From Diabrotica undecimpunctata (lineage: Eukaryota > Arthropoda > Insecta > Coleoptera > Chrysomelidae), in the NCBI RefSeq assembly GCF_040954645.1, contig NC_092809.1, positions 128,515,914-128,579,913 on the forward strand: a DNA stretch of 64,000 nt. The letters are read 5' to 3'. Every line of letters starts with the position of its first letter. Position 1 is the first letter of the stretch. Below the pieces are notes generated by a model, which was given only the letters and a program-made list of their open reading frames with translations, had not been told where the DNA came from and searched no databases. The translations under genes and the position numbers were made by a program. Below are positions 33,521 through 45,554 of the stretch, one piece after another.

Positions 33521-33639
33521 TTTTCGTTCAATATGCAGATATTGCTGATGAATATGCTGATGAATTGTTTATGGGTCATGACTTTTAACCCTGCAGTCAG
33601 TCCAGCTCCTCAGATATCTAAAGTAAAGTTTTCCACCCT
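33521..33639. other. No recognisable feature
   Basis: Short spacer or decayed start of the following LINE. Confidence 0.3.
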
Positions 33640-34548
33640 TTCCAGGATTTTGTTATCTAATATTATCATTATCAAAATGAAACAACCCTCCTCTATGCCG
33701 ACGATACAGTACTGCTCGCCTCAGGCACAGTAGATGGAACAATGAAGAACCGCTCAATATTTAGTAGGTCTCAAGCCCAACTTGACAAAATCATCAAATG
33801 GTGCAACAAATGGAGAATCACTCTCAAACCAACCAAGACATAAGCCATCCTCTTCAGATATCCGGGGACTTTCCGATTCGAAGATGAGGGCAACCTGATA
33901 GAGCTCTATGGATCTAGACTGTCGTTTCAGAGATCAGTCAAATACTTGGGCGTTCAATTTCAGAGGAACCTCAATTGGGGGACAAAACTTAATCTCACTC
34001 TAAACAGAGTGAGAAAAAGGGCTAGACTCTTGAAAGCCCAATCAGGCAAATCTTGGAGAACACAGGCCAAGACTCTCCTTCACACTTACAAAACTTATAT
34101 CAGACCTTTTATTGAGTACAGGGCCTTTCTTTATTCCACACTATACAACCACCAAATAAACGCCATTGTGGCCAATGAACGTAAGATCTTAAGAAAGATC
34201 ATGAGAAGGCGTGCTGATTTTTCGTCGGCGTTTATCTACCAACTGGCGAACATACCAACTATTGAGAGCAGAATCCGAACTCCCAGCAAGAGATACGTCC
34301 TTCGTACCATAGCAAGCTCCAACATCAGAACAAAGGTGGTTCTAAAAACTTTTTGCCACCGCCTAGGATACGTACTTACCAGGCACTCCACTAAGAAAGT
34401 TCCCTTCCACCCTGCCAGACTTCTCAACTTGGCTGGAAACGAACTTCCTGATGAGTACTTCAACATTATAGATTACATAGTAGATTGTAACAATATGCAT
34501 GGGAAAATGCTTAATCGAAAAAAGCCGTTTCTAAAGTATAGCTGGTAA
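33640..34548 (+). pseudogene. Jockey-type reverse transcriptase, YADD to C-terminus
   Basis: The frame contains TLLYADDTVLLASGTVDG, the catalytic metal site, at about 33690. This is followed by KWRITLKPTKT with a TAA at about 33841, and then an open frame from 33844 to 34548. It has SVKYLGVQFQRNLNWGTK, then YIRPFIEYRAFLYST and AFIYQLANIPTIESRI, ending in KPFLKYSW. This layout, with no RNase H, is that of jockey-clade LINEs. The 5' portion is absent. The single stop suggests moderate age. Confidence 0.8.
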
Positions 34549-34830
34549 CACGCGAATGGTACCTCCCCAGAATAGCATGGTGGCTATCAACCTTCCTTAA
34601 GACCAACACCACCAGGCACCACAAAACATAACTAAAACAACATACACACACTGACTGATTACTGCTTTTTAGCAAGCCACTCGTCTACGCATCTCTCCTT
34701 AACACACACAACTGCAATCGTAGACTGGCGTCTGCTCTTACGATTTTTCTCCCTGGCAAGGGGGCCCACACATTGTAGGGGCGACCCGCCTAAACGAGGT
34801 ATAAATACCGTTGCTACTAGTACTTCTATC
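34549..34830 (+). other. Jockey-type LINE 3' UTR
   Basis: This C- and A-rich sequence follows the stop and has a base composition like the jockey-type ORF1 at 43385-44323. The end of the element is unclear: no poly(A) is seen. Confidence 0.45.
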
Positions 34831-35889
34831 TAATATTAGTATTGAGTCTTTGATATTAATTTTTACGACCACCATTCATTTTGTTTTCTTTGGGTAGATT
34901 GTTAAGGTATTTTTAGTGTCTTCATTTTTAAAGCGTTCAACAGGGTTTGAAGGTCTTCTAGACTCTTATTATCTTTTGGTATAACTTTTTTGTTAACATG
35001 GTTCGTTGGTTCATATCCTTAATTTATTATTTCAGCACCTACTATTTTACCTTGTCACGATTCTTTCCCACGTATTTGTATATGAATATTGTTTCTCCAT
35101 TTTTCTTTTTCATATGTTACTATTTATCAGCACTGATTTCGGTTTGTTAATATTTTCGTGTACAATTTCGTGATCTGATATAAATACTCAAATTTCATCA
35201 TTCTATTTCTCTAATAACAAAAAAAAACATAAAACTTTGACATTTTTCGTTTCGTTTGGTTTGGATACAACAACAGGTTCCTTAGAAGAAAAATTTTAAA
35301 CTATATTAATGCACAATATAATTTGTACAATTTGTCAAAACTGGGAACAACTTTGAAAATCCTACAATCGGCACGCATACTTGATGAAAAATTACCGAAA
35401 ATTGTCTGAAGTAAAAGAAATAAACTCCAGTTGTAAAGTACATCTATAAATCAGGTCGATGAATCCGGCGTTCTCCTATTTCTTTCTCCTGGAATACTTT
35501 CCTGTCTGCTCTTTGCAGAGGTAGTTAAAATTTCGAAAGTCGTTCCTTGTCTTGACAAATAATACTACTCCCAAACGAGATATTACTGCGTTTTCTGTAT
35601 AATAACTGTTCGTTAGGCTTAATAAACAGGCTTAATAATGACAATTAAAACTGTATTTTTAAACACAATTGATTTCATATACCATTTTGTCTATGCAAAA
35701 TTCCAATTTATGGTCGAATTCATGACTTTATGTTGGCATATGTTGAATTAATTTTATTATGGACAAAAATGCGGTGTTGTTATCGGTCTTTTTAATTTTC
35801 TATCTTTCTGAGCTATGTACTTGTGACCATATACTACAAGTGATCTTATACATCCCTGAAGTTTGGTTTCTAACACTTTTTTTGATTAA
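34831..35889. other. No recognisable feature
   Basis: AT-rich and unassigned. Confidence 0.4.
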
Positions 35890-36000
35890 TTACTAATGTT
35901 TGTATTTTGAGAACGATTTCCGAAGTGGAAATTGAAACGTCAATAAACGTACTTTAACCTTTAATTGTGGCTTATTTCCATTTAAATAGTAATTACTTAT
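35890..36000. repeat. Solo arm of fold-back family 2
   Basis: GAGAACGATTTCCGAAGTGG, then AAACGTCAATAAAC, TTTAATTGTGGCTTATTTCC and AAATAGTAA match the right arm of copies at 24990-25890 and 32868-33520. No opposing arm is nearby. Confidence 0.6.
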
Positions 36001-37439
36001 TTTCATATTTTAAAATAGAAATTGAAAAGAATACTTCCTATTTGATATACCTCTGACGAATATTATACTACATGCATACAAGAGGATATTTAATGTATTT
36101 TGTCTCAAATTTTATGGTGAATTATTATATTAAGATGTTCATACTATTAATAATATAATATGAATATACAATAAGAAATGTGGTAAAATATTTTTGAGTC
36201 GTATAGCTTTCAGAGTACGCCACTGTTCTAGGTAAATAGATCCTTCTACAAGTATTGTCAAAAAACACTAACCCTCTGTGAAACAACCCTTGTAACTCAC
36301 GAAACTCGACTGCATCCTCAAACGGGCCATTGTGAGCGCGGGAAACTCAACGTCTATTTAGCTAGTCCGCTTTTTCTCTTTTTTTTCAGTTACGTTGGCC
36401 AAATAGACAAGAACGGTGTAAATGCTCAATATTCTGTTCTATATGATTATATCCTGCTATAAACGATATAAAAAGTAGTCCATTATGCGAGGTTAAACAG
36501 ATTAAGTATTCCCATAACTTCCTATTAAAGAGAAGTTTCTTAGAAATAGCTGTTTTTTTTGCAATTTTAAGAAACTATTTTATCTAAAGACGTGAGAATT
36601 ATTTAGATATAGAGACATTACTTGTAACCTCAACTTAGATTAATAATATATACTGCGCGGCATAAGTTGGGGATATTGCCAATATAATGGTAATGCTATT
36701 TCATTTTGTATCAATTATTTGTAATTAAACATTTAAAAATTGTTATAGTTTTAAAAATCATGAAAATTGAGACCTTATAAAGAAAATCAGACCAAAATAA
36801 AAAAAAATCGAAGTATTGACAAAGTACCTGTACAGCCATTGAAAATGACCTTTGTTTTCTCAATAAAAACTACCAATTGTACCCATCTTTCGCAAATGTA
36901 GTATGAATTGTGTTTTAAATAATTTTATTGTTTATTTTATTATTATAAACAATTGAACAACATTCTTACTTTCGGGTTTAATTTGCACTAACTTTTTTAT
37001 TATAAACAATTTTTAATTTAGAAGATCTCATTTTAAAAAGCAAGCATTTTTAAGAAAGTTGTCTGTTGAACGCTTTTATCTAGACTGCGTAGTTTTTTCA
37101 CAATATTGAAATGAATGAAAAATGTCGCTTTTTGCTTAAATGTCATGGCGCCGTAAAAGTTTTTATAACCAAGAGATAATACGTCTTTTCTATTGACTTT
37201 ACCAAGATCCAGTTAAAAAATAGCGCTTAGTAATTTTTCGATTTTTCAAGTGATTTTTCGGCTTCGTTTCATGGAGTAATAAATTATAAACAACTTATAA
37301 ATTTAATTTAATTAAATATTTAGTTCTTTGAATAAAAAAAAAACCAAAACTAGTGTTTATTGTTGATGTAGATAAGTGACTTAATTGATTTATACAGTTG
37401 TATAATTAAGTGATGGATTTGGGCATTACTTAATGGAAA
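36001..37439. other. No recognisable feature
   Basis: AT-rich and unassigned. I see no coding motif or terminal repeats. Confidence 0.4.
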
Positions 37440-37805
37440 TTCATTTTATAACAATAAAACACTGAAAACTTTGTTTCAAAACTTCCACAAAATTTATTAT
37501 TGTAGTTTTAACTGAATAGGTTGAGGAGGGGAGAACTGTTTGTCTTAAGTTGGTCATTTAGAATAATGTCTGTATTTTTTAATTTGTTAATTTACATAGA
37601 TTCTAATAAAGATCTCTTAAGGCCTTTAGTTGGATATGAAGAATTTGAAATTTGTTATTAAAAGAATGATCATGATCTAGAAGGTGAAGTACGTATGTAG
37701 AATCTGCTTTTCCATTAATGAAAGCGCTTTTATGTTCTGGTATACGTTTCTTGAAAGTTCTACCAGTTTGACCGATGTAAAAACTTTAAAGAGCTGTAGA
37801 ACTTG
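37440..37805 (-). pseudogene. Penelope-like element, GIY-YIG endonuclease fragment
   Basis: The minus strand reads FYIGQTGRTFKKRIPEHK, then SAFINGKADSTYVLHLLDH and a decayed LDLLES-like end. YIGQTGR with a downstream arginine and the EHK helix is the GIY-YIG nuclease that follows the RT in Penelope-like elements. The usual tyrosine pair is reduced, and the frame is stopped. The following 3' region contains AACTTCCACAAAATTTATTA, which I recall from Penelope-like 3' ends. The RT part is not present in the window. Confidence 0.65.
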
Positions 37806-38228
37806 CTATGCTATGCTGTGCGCTATGCCTCGCAGTTTGCATTAAATAAAGTTTCTTTCAATTTTAAGTGAAAATTAAATAAATCTTTTGTTAAAGTATT
37901 GTAAAAATATATAAGATTCATTAGAAAGAGCAATTCATTCATGGTCCCACAAACATTTATAAAAATTATGCATGTAGATATACTACGAGAAATAAATAAT
38001 CATAAAAAAAGATTAACGAAGTGACTTTTTTTTAAATGGACAAATAAAAGTCTCTTAAATCTAAACTACGTTACAGAGAAGAAGTCGGTCTCTAAGTACA
38101 TAAACTCTACAATGCATCTGTGTACATTTTTTTATACGATATTTCCCACCAATTGAGCAGCTATTTCCTCCATGATTTTATTCCGTTGCATAATTTACAA
38201 TAATTATTAGACTAAGATTGAATTAGAG
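37806..38228. other. No recognisable feature
   Basis: It contains short GCTATGCTATGC-like repeats at about 37805-37835. Otherwise it is AT-rich. Confidence 0.35.
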
Positions 38229-39672
38229 TCCAGTCGTCAGATATTTGACCCCTAAAAATCATACTAATAAGCTAAATTTTAACGAGAATATCAATTTTGG
38301 GCACCTAAATAATATGCAAAAAAGTTTACCGCTTTAACCTCCGGGTTACTCCCTGAAACACCTCTCGTAAGGGGGTAAAAAACACAAAAAATCGATCTAT
38401 CAAGAATCTGCACGCCGTAGAAAAAAGTCTTTTAAATAAAAAATGTAGCTGAGATAATTTTAAACAAACATTTTTATTAGCACTTTTTGCGTATAATTAA
38501 CCATTCTCTCAGACACAACGCTTGAAGCGACCGGCGAGTTTGAATGTCAGTTCCGCGCGCCAAATGAATGTTAAATTAAATTTGTATAAATACGACGGCC
38601 AATCAGAGTTTCCTATAGACAAAAGTTAAAATGCATTTAAAAGGTGAAGAGTGCAGCTTTCGTATAAAATTTTTGTATTTTGCCGTAAATGCAGTCAGTT
38701 TCTATAAAGCTTTCTATTAAGATCAGTAAAATTTATTAAAATCCGTAAATAATTTTAGAAACCAAATTCAAATCAAATCTTAACTGTCTTTTCTTTTTAA
38801 AATTTATTACTTTCATTAACTAGTCGTAGCGAAATTTCCATTCTTGGAGACCAGTCATCAAAACCTATAACATGAAAATTCGATTTTGATTTTTGGCAAC
38901 AAATATGAGGAATTTGAAATCTTGAAATCAAAAAATGGATGACTACAAACGCAGAATTTAAACTTTTAGATTACAAACGACTGCACGTCACGGGAAATGC
39001 CACAAACAAGACAGTTTTGGGTGTAATTTATAGCAGAAGTTAAGTACTTTTGAAAAACGTACTAGTGTAATTAAAAAAGAACAGTTTTAAACATTTTAGA
39101 TCGTTTGTAATGCGAAAGTTTAAATTCAGTGTTTTTAAGCATATTTCAAATGCCTCACATTTGTTGCCAAAACTTAAAACTAAATTTCATGCTATAGGTT
39201 TTAAAGATTAGGGTCTAATTATGGAAACTCCATAGAGGGCGGTCAATGGAAGTAATGCAGTGTATTGATCTCATGAGAATCATAAAAAACAACAAAAATC
39301 GCGCCACGTTTATTTATTTAACACCCTTATAAAAACTGAGTTCATTTGCGGCAAACTACAAAAATTGCATGCAAAAGCTGCGTTCTTAACCTTTAAAACG
39401 CATCTTATTTTTTGTCGATAGGACACTTGAATCAAAAGATATTGAATTTTTACCGTCGAGCTGATACAAATTTTATTGGGCACTGATTTTGAGCGCGTAA
39501 CTGACATTCAAAATCACCAATCGCCTCAATCGTTGTTACTGAGAGAACGGTTCATTCTACAAAAAAAAAATGCTAATAAACGTTTTTGTTCAAAAATAAC
39601 TTTTTTTACATTTTTTTTTTTAAACATTTTTTTCTATGGCGTACAGAATCTTGGTAAATCGATTTTTTCCCA
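38229..39672. mobile_element. Palindromic fold-back element, family 1, copy 3 (least disturbed)
   Basis: The left end is GAGTCCAGTCGTCAG. Inverted similarity runs almost the whole length. For example CATACTAATAAGCTAAATTT near 38265, GAATCTGCACGCCGTAG near 38407, AAATTTGTATAAATACGACGG near 38580 and CCTATAACATGAAAATT near 38872 each have an inverted partner on the right side. The centre lies near 39020, with about 100 bp of non-palindromic loop (from CACGTCACGGGAAATG). The right end lacks the terminal CCAGTCG block and stops near 39672. No coding capacity. The transcript would form a hairpin of several hundred base pairs. Confidence 0.75.
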
Positions 39673-39689
39673 GAATGTTGCTTAAATGA

Positions 39690-40675
39690 CTAATACATGA
39701 AGACTTAAAGCATTTACCCATCAGAGCGATCCGACAATCACAAATAACTGCTTCATTAGTCATACTTTCTGACAAGACAATGATTCCAACTGTGTCACAA
39801 GATAAATTTCTGGAGAATGATGGGACCAAGAATCGTCTCATTAGAATTTTGAAGGCAAAATTTTAAGCTGAGTATTTCATGGTCTCACAAACCTCGAAAG
39901 ATGCGGATACGCTAATCATCAATACCGCAATAAGTGTTTCACCAGTATTCGATATCGTAATAGTGGTCGGCGAAGCTATAGATCTTCTTATTCTTTTTTC
40001 AATTTTCTCAAACCAGGAACAGGAAAAATTTCCAACAAATATATTCTACTAAAAGTATCATAGATAAAACAGGTGTAGATTATTTTTTATTTTTGTATGT
40101 CTTCAGTATTGGCTGTGATACATCTGCACTCTTTATCAAAGAAAAAAAAAATTCATTAATGGACTCCGAAAAAATACTAATTTAAACGACGCTATTCAGA
40201 TATTTAAAAATCTAAACGCCGATCCAGAGATCATTGGTAAAGCAGGAGAACGTTTCCTTCTTGAACTATACGGTTACAGTGATACTAAAAGTAGGAAAAT
40301 CATAGCTTTAAACGAGTATAGATAGTAACAAAATGAGCATATAAAAGTAAATTTAATATTGCGTCGCTAATACCAACAGAAGCAGCAGCACGACAACATT
40401 TATTCCGAATCTATCACCAGATTCAGCAGTAATACGAAAATGAACAAAATGCAGAACAATGTGGGTGGTACAGACACAAAAATGGGCTAATTCTTGTTAC
40501 GACACTGGAGCCCCCAGCTCCAGAATCCTTGTTAAAACTTATTTCTTGTATATGTAAAAAGGGATGTCAGAAAGGTTGTGGATGCAAAAAAGTTAGGTTG
40601 AAATGCTCCGATTTACGTACAAAGTGTAGTGGCGCTTTTAATAATTTGCAATTATTATAATTGACGACTATTTAG
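39690..40675 (+). pseudogene. Decayed protein with PIN-like core and cysteine-rich tail
   Basis: The plus strand reads DADTLIINTAIS (first residue changed) and VIVVGEAIDLLIL, resembling the acidic DADT and GEDTDLLVLL motifs of PIN/FEN-like nucleases. Later come ERFLLELYGYSDTKS, PTEAAARQHLFRIYHQIQQ and EPPAPESLLKLISCICKKG, leading into a cysteine-rich tail (CICKKGCQKGCGCKKVRLKC) of tesmin/CXC-like spacing. I recall this combination as a repeated, uncharacterised gene in insect genomes, often mobile. At least four shifts or stops occur, so this copy is dead. It starts right at the end of the fold-back element. Family assignment is from memory and not firm. Confidence 0.5.
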
Positions 40676-42304
40676 AGCAAACATTTGATGAAATCGAAAT
40701 CCAAGAGCCTTGTAATGAGTCTGATACTCGCATCGCAGATGATGCGAAATAAATTTGGTCTGCAACGGTGCCCAACCACAGTATATGGCTAAAGAAGCAC
40801 TAAAGAAGTTTCTTTAGTCAATGCCCAATACGAACTCACACCGCCTGGTCCATCAGGAAAAGCAAAGGTAAGGAGATTGCGCTAAATTTCGAAAAGATGC
40901 ATCACATGTAGATTAGGCCTACAGGGTACACTACAATAAAAAACGTGCCGCTTACTCTACTATACCTCTAGGTGGTGTGGAAATGAGTGTTTTTCTAAAA
41001 CGCATATTAAAATGTACTTGCGGCGCTCGTACGGCCAAAAAACTAATACTTTTACAAAAAAATGTAAATACATAAATTGTAGGAAATTGTCAATAGTTTA
41101 ATTTTGTATATAAATGTTTTTCTCGTGAAATGCGTCGAAAAGGAGATATTGTAAAGAAACTGCTATTAATGGCCATTTTTTCAATACGGCGGTGAGAGCG
41201 GCGGGGATACGACGTGGCGAAGTTGAAATTCGAAAAGAGCATACCGAAATCTATTACCAATTTTAGAAACTCCCGGAAAACTTTCCAGGTAAAACTACCA
41301 ATGACTGGACCAACTCGACTAAACCATTTGAGTGATGCAAGAAGCAATATTCCATTATTTATAGCTTAACAACAATAATCTACTTACTTGATCTCTTTGA
41401 TACTATGGTTCCTGTAATCGTGTAGGTATTCGTATTGAGAAAGGTTAATAAAATCCTTCATTTGTGAAAATTCTTATCAAAATCAACGAAAACCGGATCA
41501 CATACTATTAATTGTCTATTCTGTTTGCGAACATTATCTGATTTGATTTAAACCTCTATCTTAAATAAAAAATAAAATAGGTATTATATATAAAAATAGG
41601 AAGTGTGTCCTTTTTTACTTTTACCTACGCTTATGTGACAGAAATCTTCGGTGTCTTTATAAGATCGTTAATACGTTGTGATATAAAAATATAATAACAT
41701 ATTTATTGAATTTTTATCTCATCCTAAATGTCAACACTGAACTTAAACTTCCAGATATAGTACATAATATGCTTTATATTATTATATTGATCACCGAATT
41801 GTGCAATGCGATACAATTTTTCCCTGACCCGCGATAACTGGATTAAACTTTATAAGGAAAATTATATTAATAATAATTAATAAATACTTTACGAATAATA
41901 CCTTAATAGGCCAAATTAACTTTGGTTTTTACTCGAAACAACTGCATAGACGGGTTTTATAGTTGAAATGTGTAGTGAGGGTTTTACTGTGTTTGAATTG
42001 TATGCAAAAGATGAATAATATTGGTTAAATAGTTTTTGCGAAATTTAATTTTTTTATAAGATTTTTTGAAAAAAAGGTTCAGATCATTTGACTGAATGGA
42101 TCCCAATCATTTTATTTCTCTATATTTAATTTATTTCTTTATATTTATGATTGCTTAATATAATCTTTTATTTGTCCAAACCAAATTTCTCATTGTAATT
42201 TTGCATTAGGATAAGACGTACCTACACCTGAGAAAGAGCTAGTCCTAATAATAAAATTGGCATATCGAAGTGTCGTTTTATACTATACGACTGAGGTAGC
42301 ATAA
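40676..42304. other. Mostly unassigned
   Basis: Broken plus-strand sense at about 40750-41070 may be the decayed tail of a neighbouring mobile gene, including a CTCGAR-like cysteine phrase, but I cannot name it. 41350-42304 is AT-rich with no features. Confidence 0.3.
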
Positions 42305-42816
42305 GGCCCCCGCGCACTAGGTAACCCGGCTGCTGCAGCAGGCTGTGGCAGCCACTAAACCTCGACGGTTTTCGGAAGCCCGAGCACTAGGCATCCACTA
42401 AAACGTGGCAAGGGCAAAGGGAAATGAATATGGCTGCCCTAAGTTTCAGCCCACTTGTGTCAGCCAGACCTATCCGTAACGTTTTTAAAATCACTTTTGA
42501 TACCGAAAATTAATTCTTGAAGTTAAAAGCCGTTTTGGGATAATGAAAAGCGATTTAGGATATAGCTTCTCTATCGAGAAAGGAAAAAGGAAAAAAAGAG
42601 GATGCGAAGAAAGAAGGCGATTTGGCAGCCTTTTCTTTATTTTGCGCTTTTTACGAGAAAAACGGCAAATAATTATGGCCTTTCCACTTCGATATCGCTT
42701 TGTATTTATATTAGGTCTATATTAAAGAACGGACACAACTGGCCGTCGATTTGCTGCTATACCTGGCTACTCATATATGTTGGCTGCCTAGTGCACGGGG
42801 GCCCTTATTGTTATGC
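42305..42816. mobile_element. GC-ended MITE with 26-bp inverted repeats
   Basis: The left end is ATAAGGCCCCCGCGCACTAGG. The right end in reverse complement is ATAAGGGCCCCCGTGCACTAGG. The ends match over about 26 bp and stand out as GC-rich in an AT-rich region. The interior has basic-rich frames (42543-42725, 42602-43048) that could be remnants of a transposase N-terminus, but no known motif is visible. ATAA and TTAT at the borders might be part of the repeat or a degenerate target site. Superfamily unknown: PIF/Harbinger is one candidate. Confidence 0.6.
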
Positions 42817-42829
42817 ATTGGTTGCTACA

Positions 42830-43330
42830 TTGTTACATCATATAGGTATTATTTTTTCTAACACCGAGGTGTTTAGTATCGTATCCCTTCTTGTGATTCC
42901 TTCTCCCCTTATCCCTCCTGTGATTATATTGGCAATATCCCTAACTTTAAACTTAGTCTCACTATTTTCTGATATACTTGAGTTTTTACAAGGGATCAAA
43001 AGTGGTACACTATCATATGCCTTTGTCAGATCTATAAATACTGTATGAATAGAAAGGTTGTGTAATATTTTTTCAATAGACTGCCCTCAAAAAAAATCAT
43101 CTCCTTTTTTATAGATGTTTGATGCTTTTGTCCATTCGGGTTATATCATGTCCTTTATAAAATCAGGTGAAAACATACGCTAGTTTTTTCCGTAATACGT
43201 ACTAGCTAAGCTATGTTTTAGTAATTCGTTCGGTATAGCTTTTAGATTTTTTAGAGTTCTACTGTTATTTCCTCGTCTTCAGCATATTCCATTCTATATG
43301 TTGTTCTGATGGTGTTCGGGAATTGCAGTC
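42830..43330 (-). pseudogene. LINE reverse transcriptase fragment (motif A)
   Basis: The minus strand reads SIEKILHNLSIHTVFIDLTK and AYDSVPLL, the first catalytic motif. It continues into KFKVRDIANIITGGIRGEG. Upstream text over 43090-43330 has linker-like fragments in broken frames. The copy ends before the YADD motif. Confidence 0.6.
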
Positions 43331-43384
43331 TTGTTTCATTCAAAAGTCGTAAGTGGTCAATAGAGTAAGCAAAAACAGCCAATA

Positions 43385-44323
43385 CACAACCCACAACACA
43401 AAACACACAACATTTACCACACTCGACCCAAAATTACAGAATCGAGGACATCCCCCCAGATATCTGTCAGCAGAGACCATTCTACCGACTCATAAAAGAC
43501 AAGAACCTATTCCCTCACTAAGACTTAATTAAATTCTTCCCAATCCAGAAGGCAGCTTCCGTGCGAACTATCGAACCTCTAGACCTCAAAAATTTCACGG
43601 CAAAACTACGACAAATCACTCGAGATAACACTATCTCCATAAACTCAGGATTAAAATCCAAAACCCCCCTAATCCGCAAACCGTTCCAAATTATCCACAA
43701 ATCTCTCATCTAGTCATTGCCGGAGTCGACAAAAAATTATCCCAAAAACTCATCGAGGATAACCTATCCGAAAATAAATTTCCATTCACTAAAATAGTTT
43801 GCAGAATTGCCCGCTCCACAAACCTACGGCTGAACGACTGAATTGTGAGGTTCCTAAATCAAGCAATTCCGTTCCAGTTCGACTGAAATACTGTTCGAAA
43901 TGTTGCAAAAGAGGACACTTCAGCAACTAATGCACAGAAAAACCATTTACCTGTCCATTCTGTGGACAACAACATAGATCTAATGCATGCCCCAAGATAT
44001 CTGATCCAAAATGTCCCAACTGTAATGGAGGCCAACCGGTATTCTCACAAAAATGTCCACACCGAAGAATACAACCCAAAAATACAAAACAAATGCAACC
44101 TGTACACACTCCCAAGCAAATCCCATCATACGACCTTTCCTCGGACATGAAATCCTTAATTCATTTCACGTCCATAATCCTTTTTAATGTCTTCCCTGAA
44201 AAGAGGAGTGACACTATATCCGTTAACCTCAACCAAATGTCCAACAGACTGTATGGGTACGCCATATCTACCTCCTGCTATAATAACTCTATAAACCAAA
44301 TCTTTACTCAACTCCGCACATAA
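43385..44323 (+). pseudogene. Jockey-type LINE ORF1 (Gag-like) with three zinc knuckles
   Basis: The plus strand contains RIEDIPPDICQQRPFYRLIK and IEPLDLKNFTAKLRQI in early frames. From about 43888 one frame runs through three cysteine knuckles: CSKCCKRGHFSN.C (with a stop in place of one residue), CPFCGQQHRSNAC and CPNCNGGQPVFSQKC. It then continues to a stop at 44321-44323. ORF1 proteins of jockey and I-clade LINEs bind RNA with three such knuckles. The strand is strikingly poor in G. Frameshifts and stops in the N-terminal half make it dead. It may belong to the same family as the RT at 33640-34548. Confidence 0.7.
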
Positions 44324-45169
44324 ACACACAACACAATACACATATGCACTATAGACACATATCATTTACCCACATATATACACTTACCATTTACCCTTAT
44401 ACACACTTTACCTCCACCAAGCTCACAATCCTAAACACATAAACACCCGAAGAAACAGGCCAACAACACACAACCAATAACTACACAAACCCGCACATCA
44501 CAATACCAAACACCAAACAGTGAGCACCCCGCACACTCCTTAAGAGTCAAATTCAAATCACAAGGACAGGGGGAGATTGGTTTTCTATGGTTTCCCAATC
44601 TCATTGCACAACGATACCTGATCCTAGGTAAGGACACAGCCACAGCCATCCACCAAACAAAACAAAAGGCCAATAACCTGAAAAGAACCGTTTTTCCCAA
44701 TGGAACTTGTACTTAGTAGTGGGCTTGGTCCAACCGGCGCCTAAAAGGTAGGAAATACTTCTGCACTTCTGCTTTACAGCCTCCAATTTTCTCGGAGAGC
44801 GGCAATATGAGACTCACCTTTATCCAACAAAAATACCACCCTTGAAGAGGCACAAAAGCCTACACAATGTTAAGACATTTGGACTTAGTAGAGTAAGTTT
44901 CTTTTCTGTATTTTCTTAGATTTTTACCGTTTTCATGCTTCTCATTATGCAGAGGAAGATTCAAGAAAAACGAAGCGATAGGAAGAAAGAAAAAAGAGTA
45001 GGTAGAATATCATATACGGATGATAAAGAGTGAATTAAGTACGCATCATTGTTCTAATCCTATTTTTTTTTTATTTCTGATTTTTAATTGTGCATTCTTA
45101 TTTTATGTGTTGTGTTGTTTTTGTATAAACCTTTAATATTTTCTACAAGGTTATTCTGCTCTCTTTCTT
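44324..45169. other. C- and A-rich tail of the jockey-type copy, then unassigned
   Basis: 44324-44860 keeps the A+C-rich composition of the preceding ORF1 and may be the inter-ORF or start of ORF2, but I find no endonuclease motif. The remainder is AT-rich. Confidence 0.35.
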
Positions 45170-45425
45170 TTTAATGACTTTGTCAAAAGCTTCTTTAGGT
45201 CAATGAAACATAGATGGATCTCTTTTTCTTTCCCAATTCTTTTTTAAATTTTCTCCTGTCTCTCTTAGTATATAGAAATAAGATCTTAGGTAATACTCCT
45301 TGCTTTTTTAAATCCATGTTCAGATTCTTTCAAGCCTATTTCCAATTTTCCCTAAATTTTTTTTCTATTATCCTTTTTTATATTAGTGATCCAGTCGTCG
45401 GGTACTTCTTTTATTCTTTTTTCAC
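45170..45425 (-). pseudogene. LINE reverse transcriptase fragment (motif A)
   Basis: The minus strand reads VPDDWITNIKKDNRKKI (decayed), LKESEHGFKKARSITYDL and EIHLCFIDLKK followed by a shift in the AFDKV position. This is the stretch before and at motif A in LINE polymerases. No further motifs. Confidence 0.55.
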
Positions 45426-45554
45426 GAAATTTGTATTGATATAAAGTGACTGTGCAATTTTATATCTATCGGTTATTCATAAATAATTATTATTCGTCTT
45501 TAATATGCACATATTTACTATGAAAAACTTAATCATAAATATCGTATTACAGGA

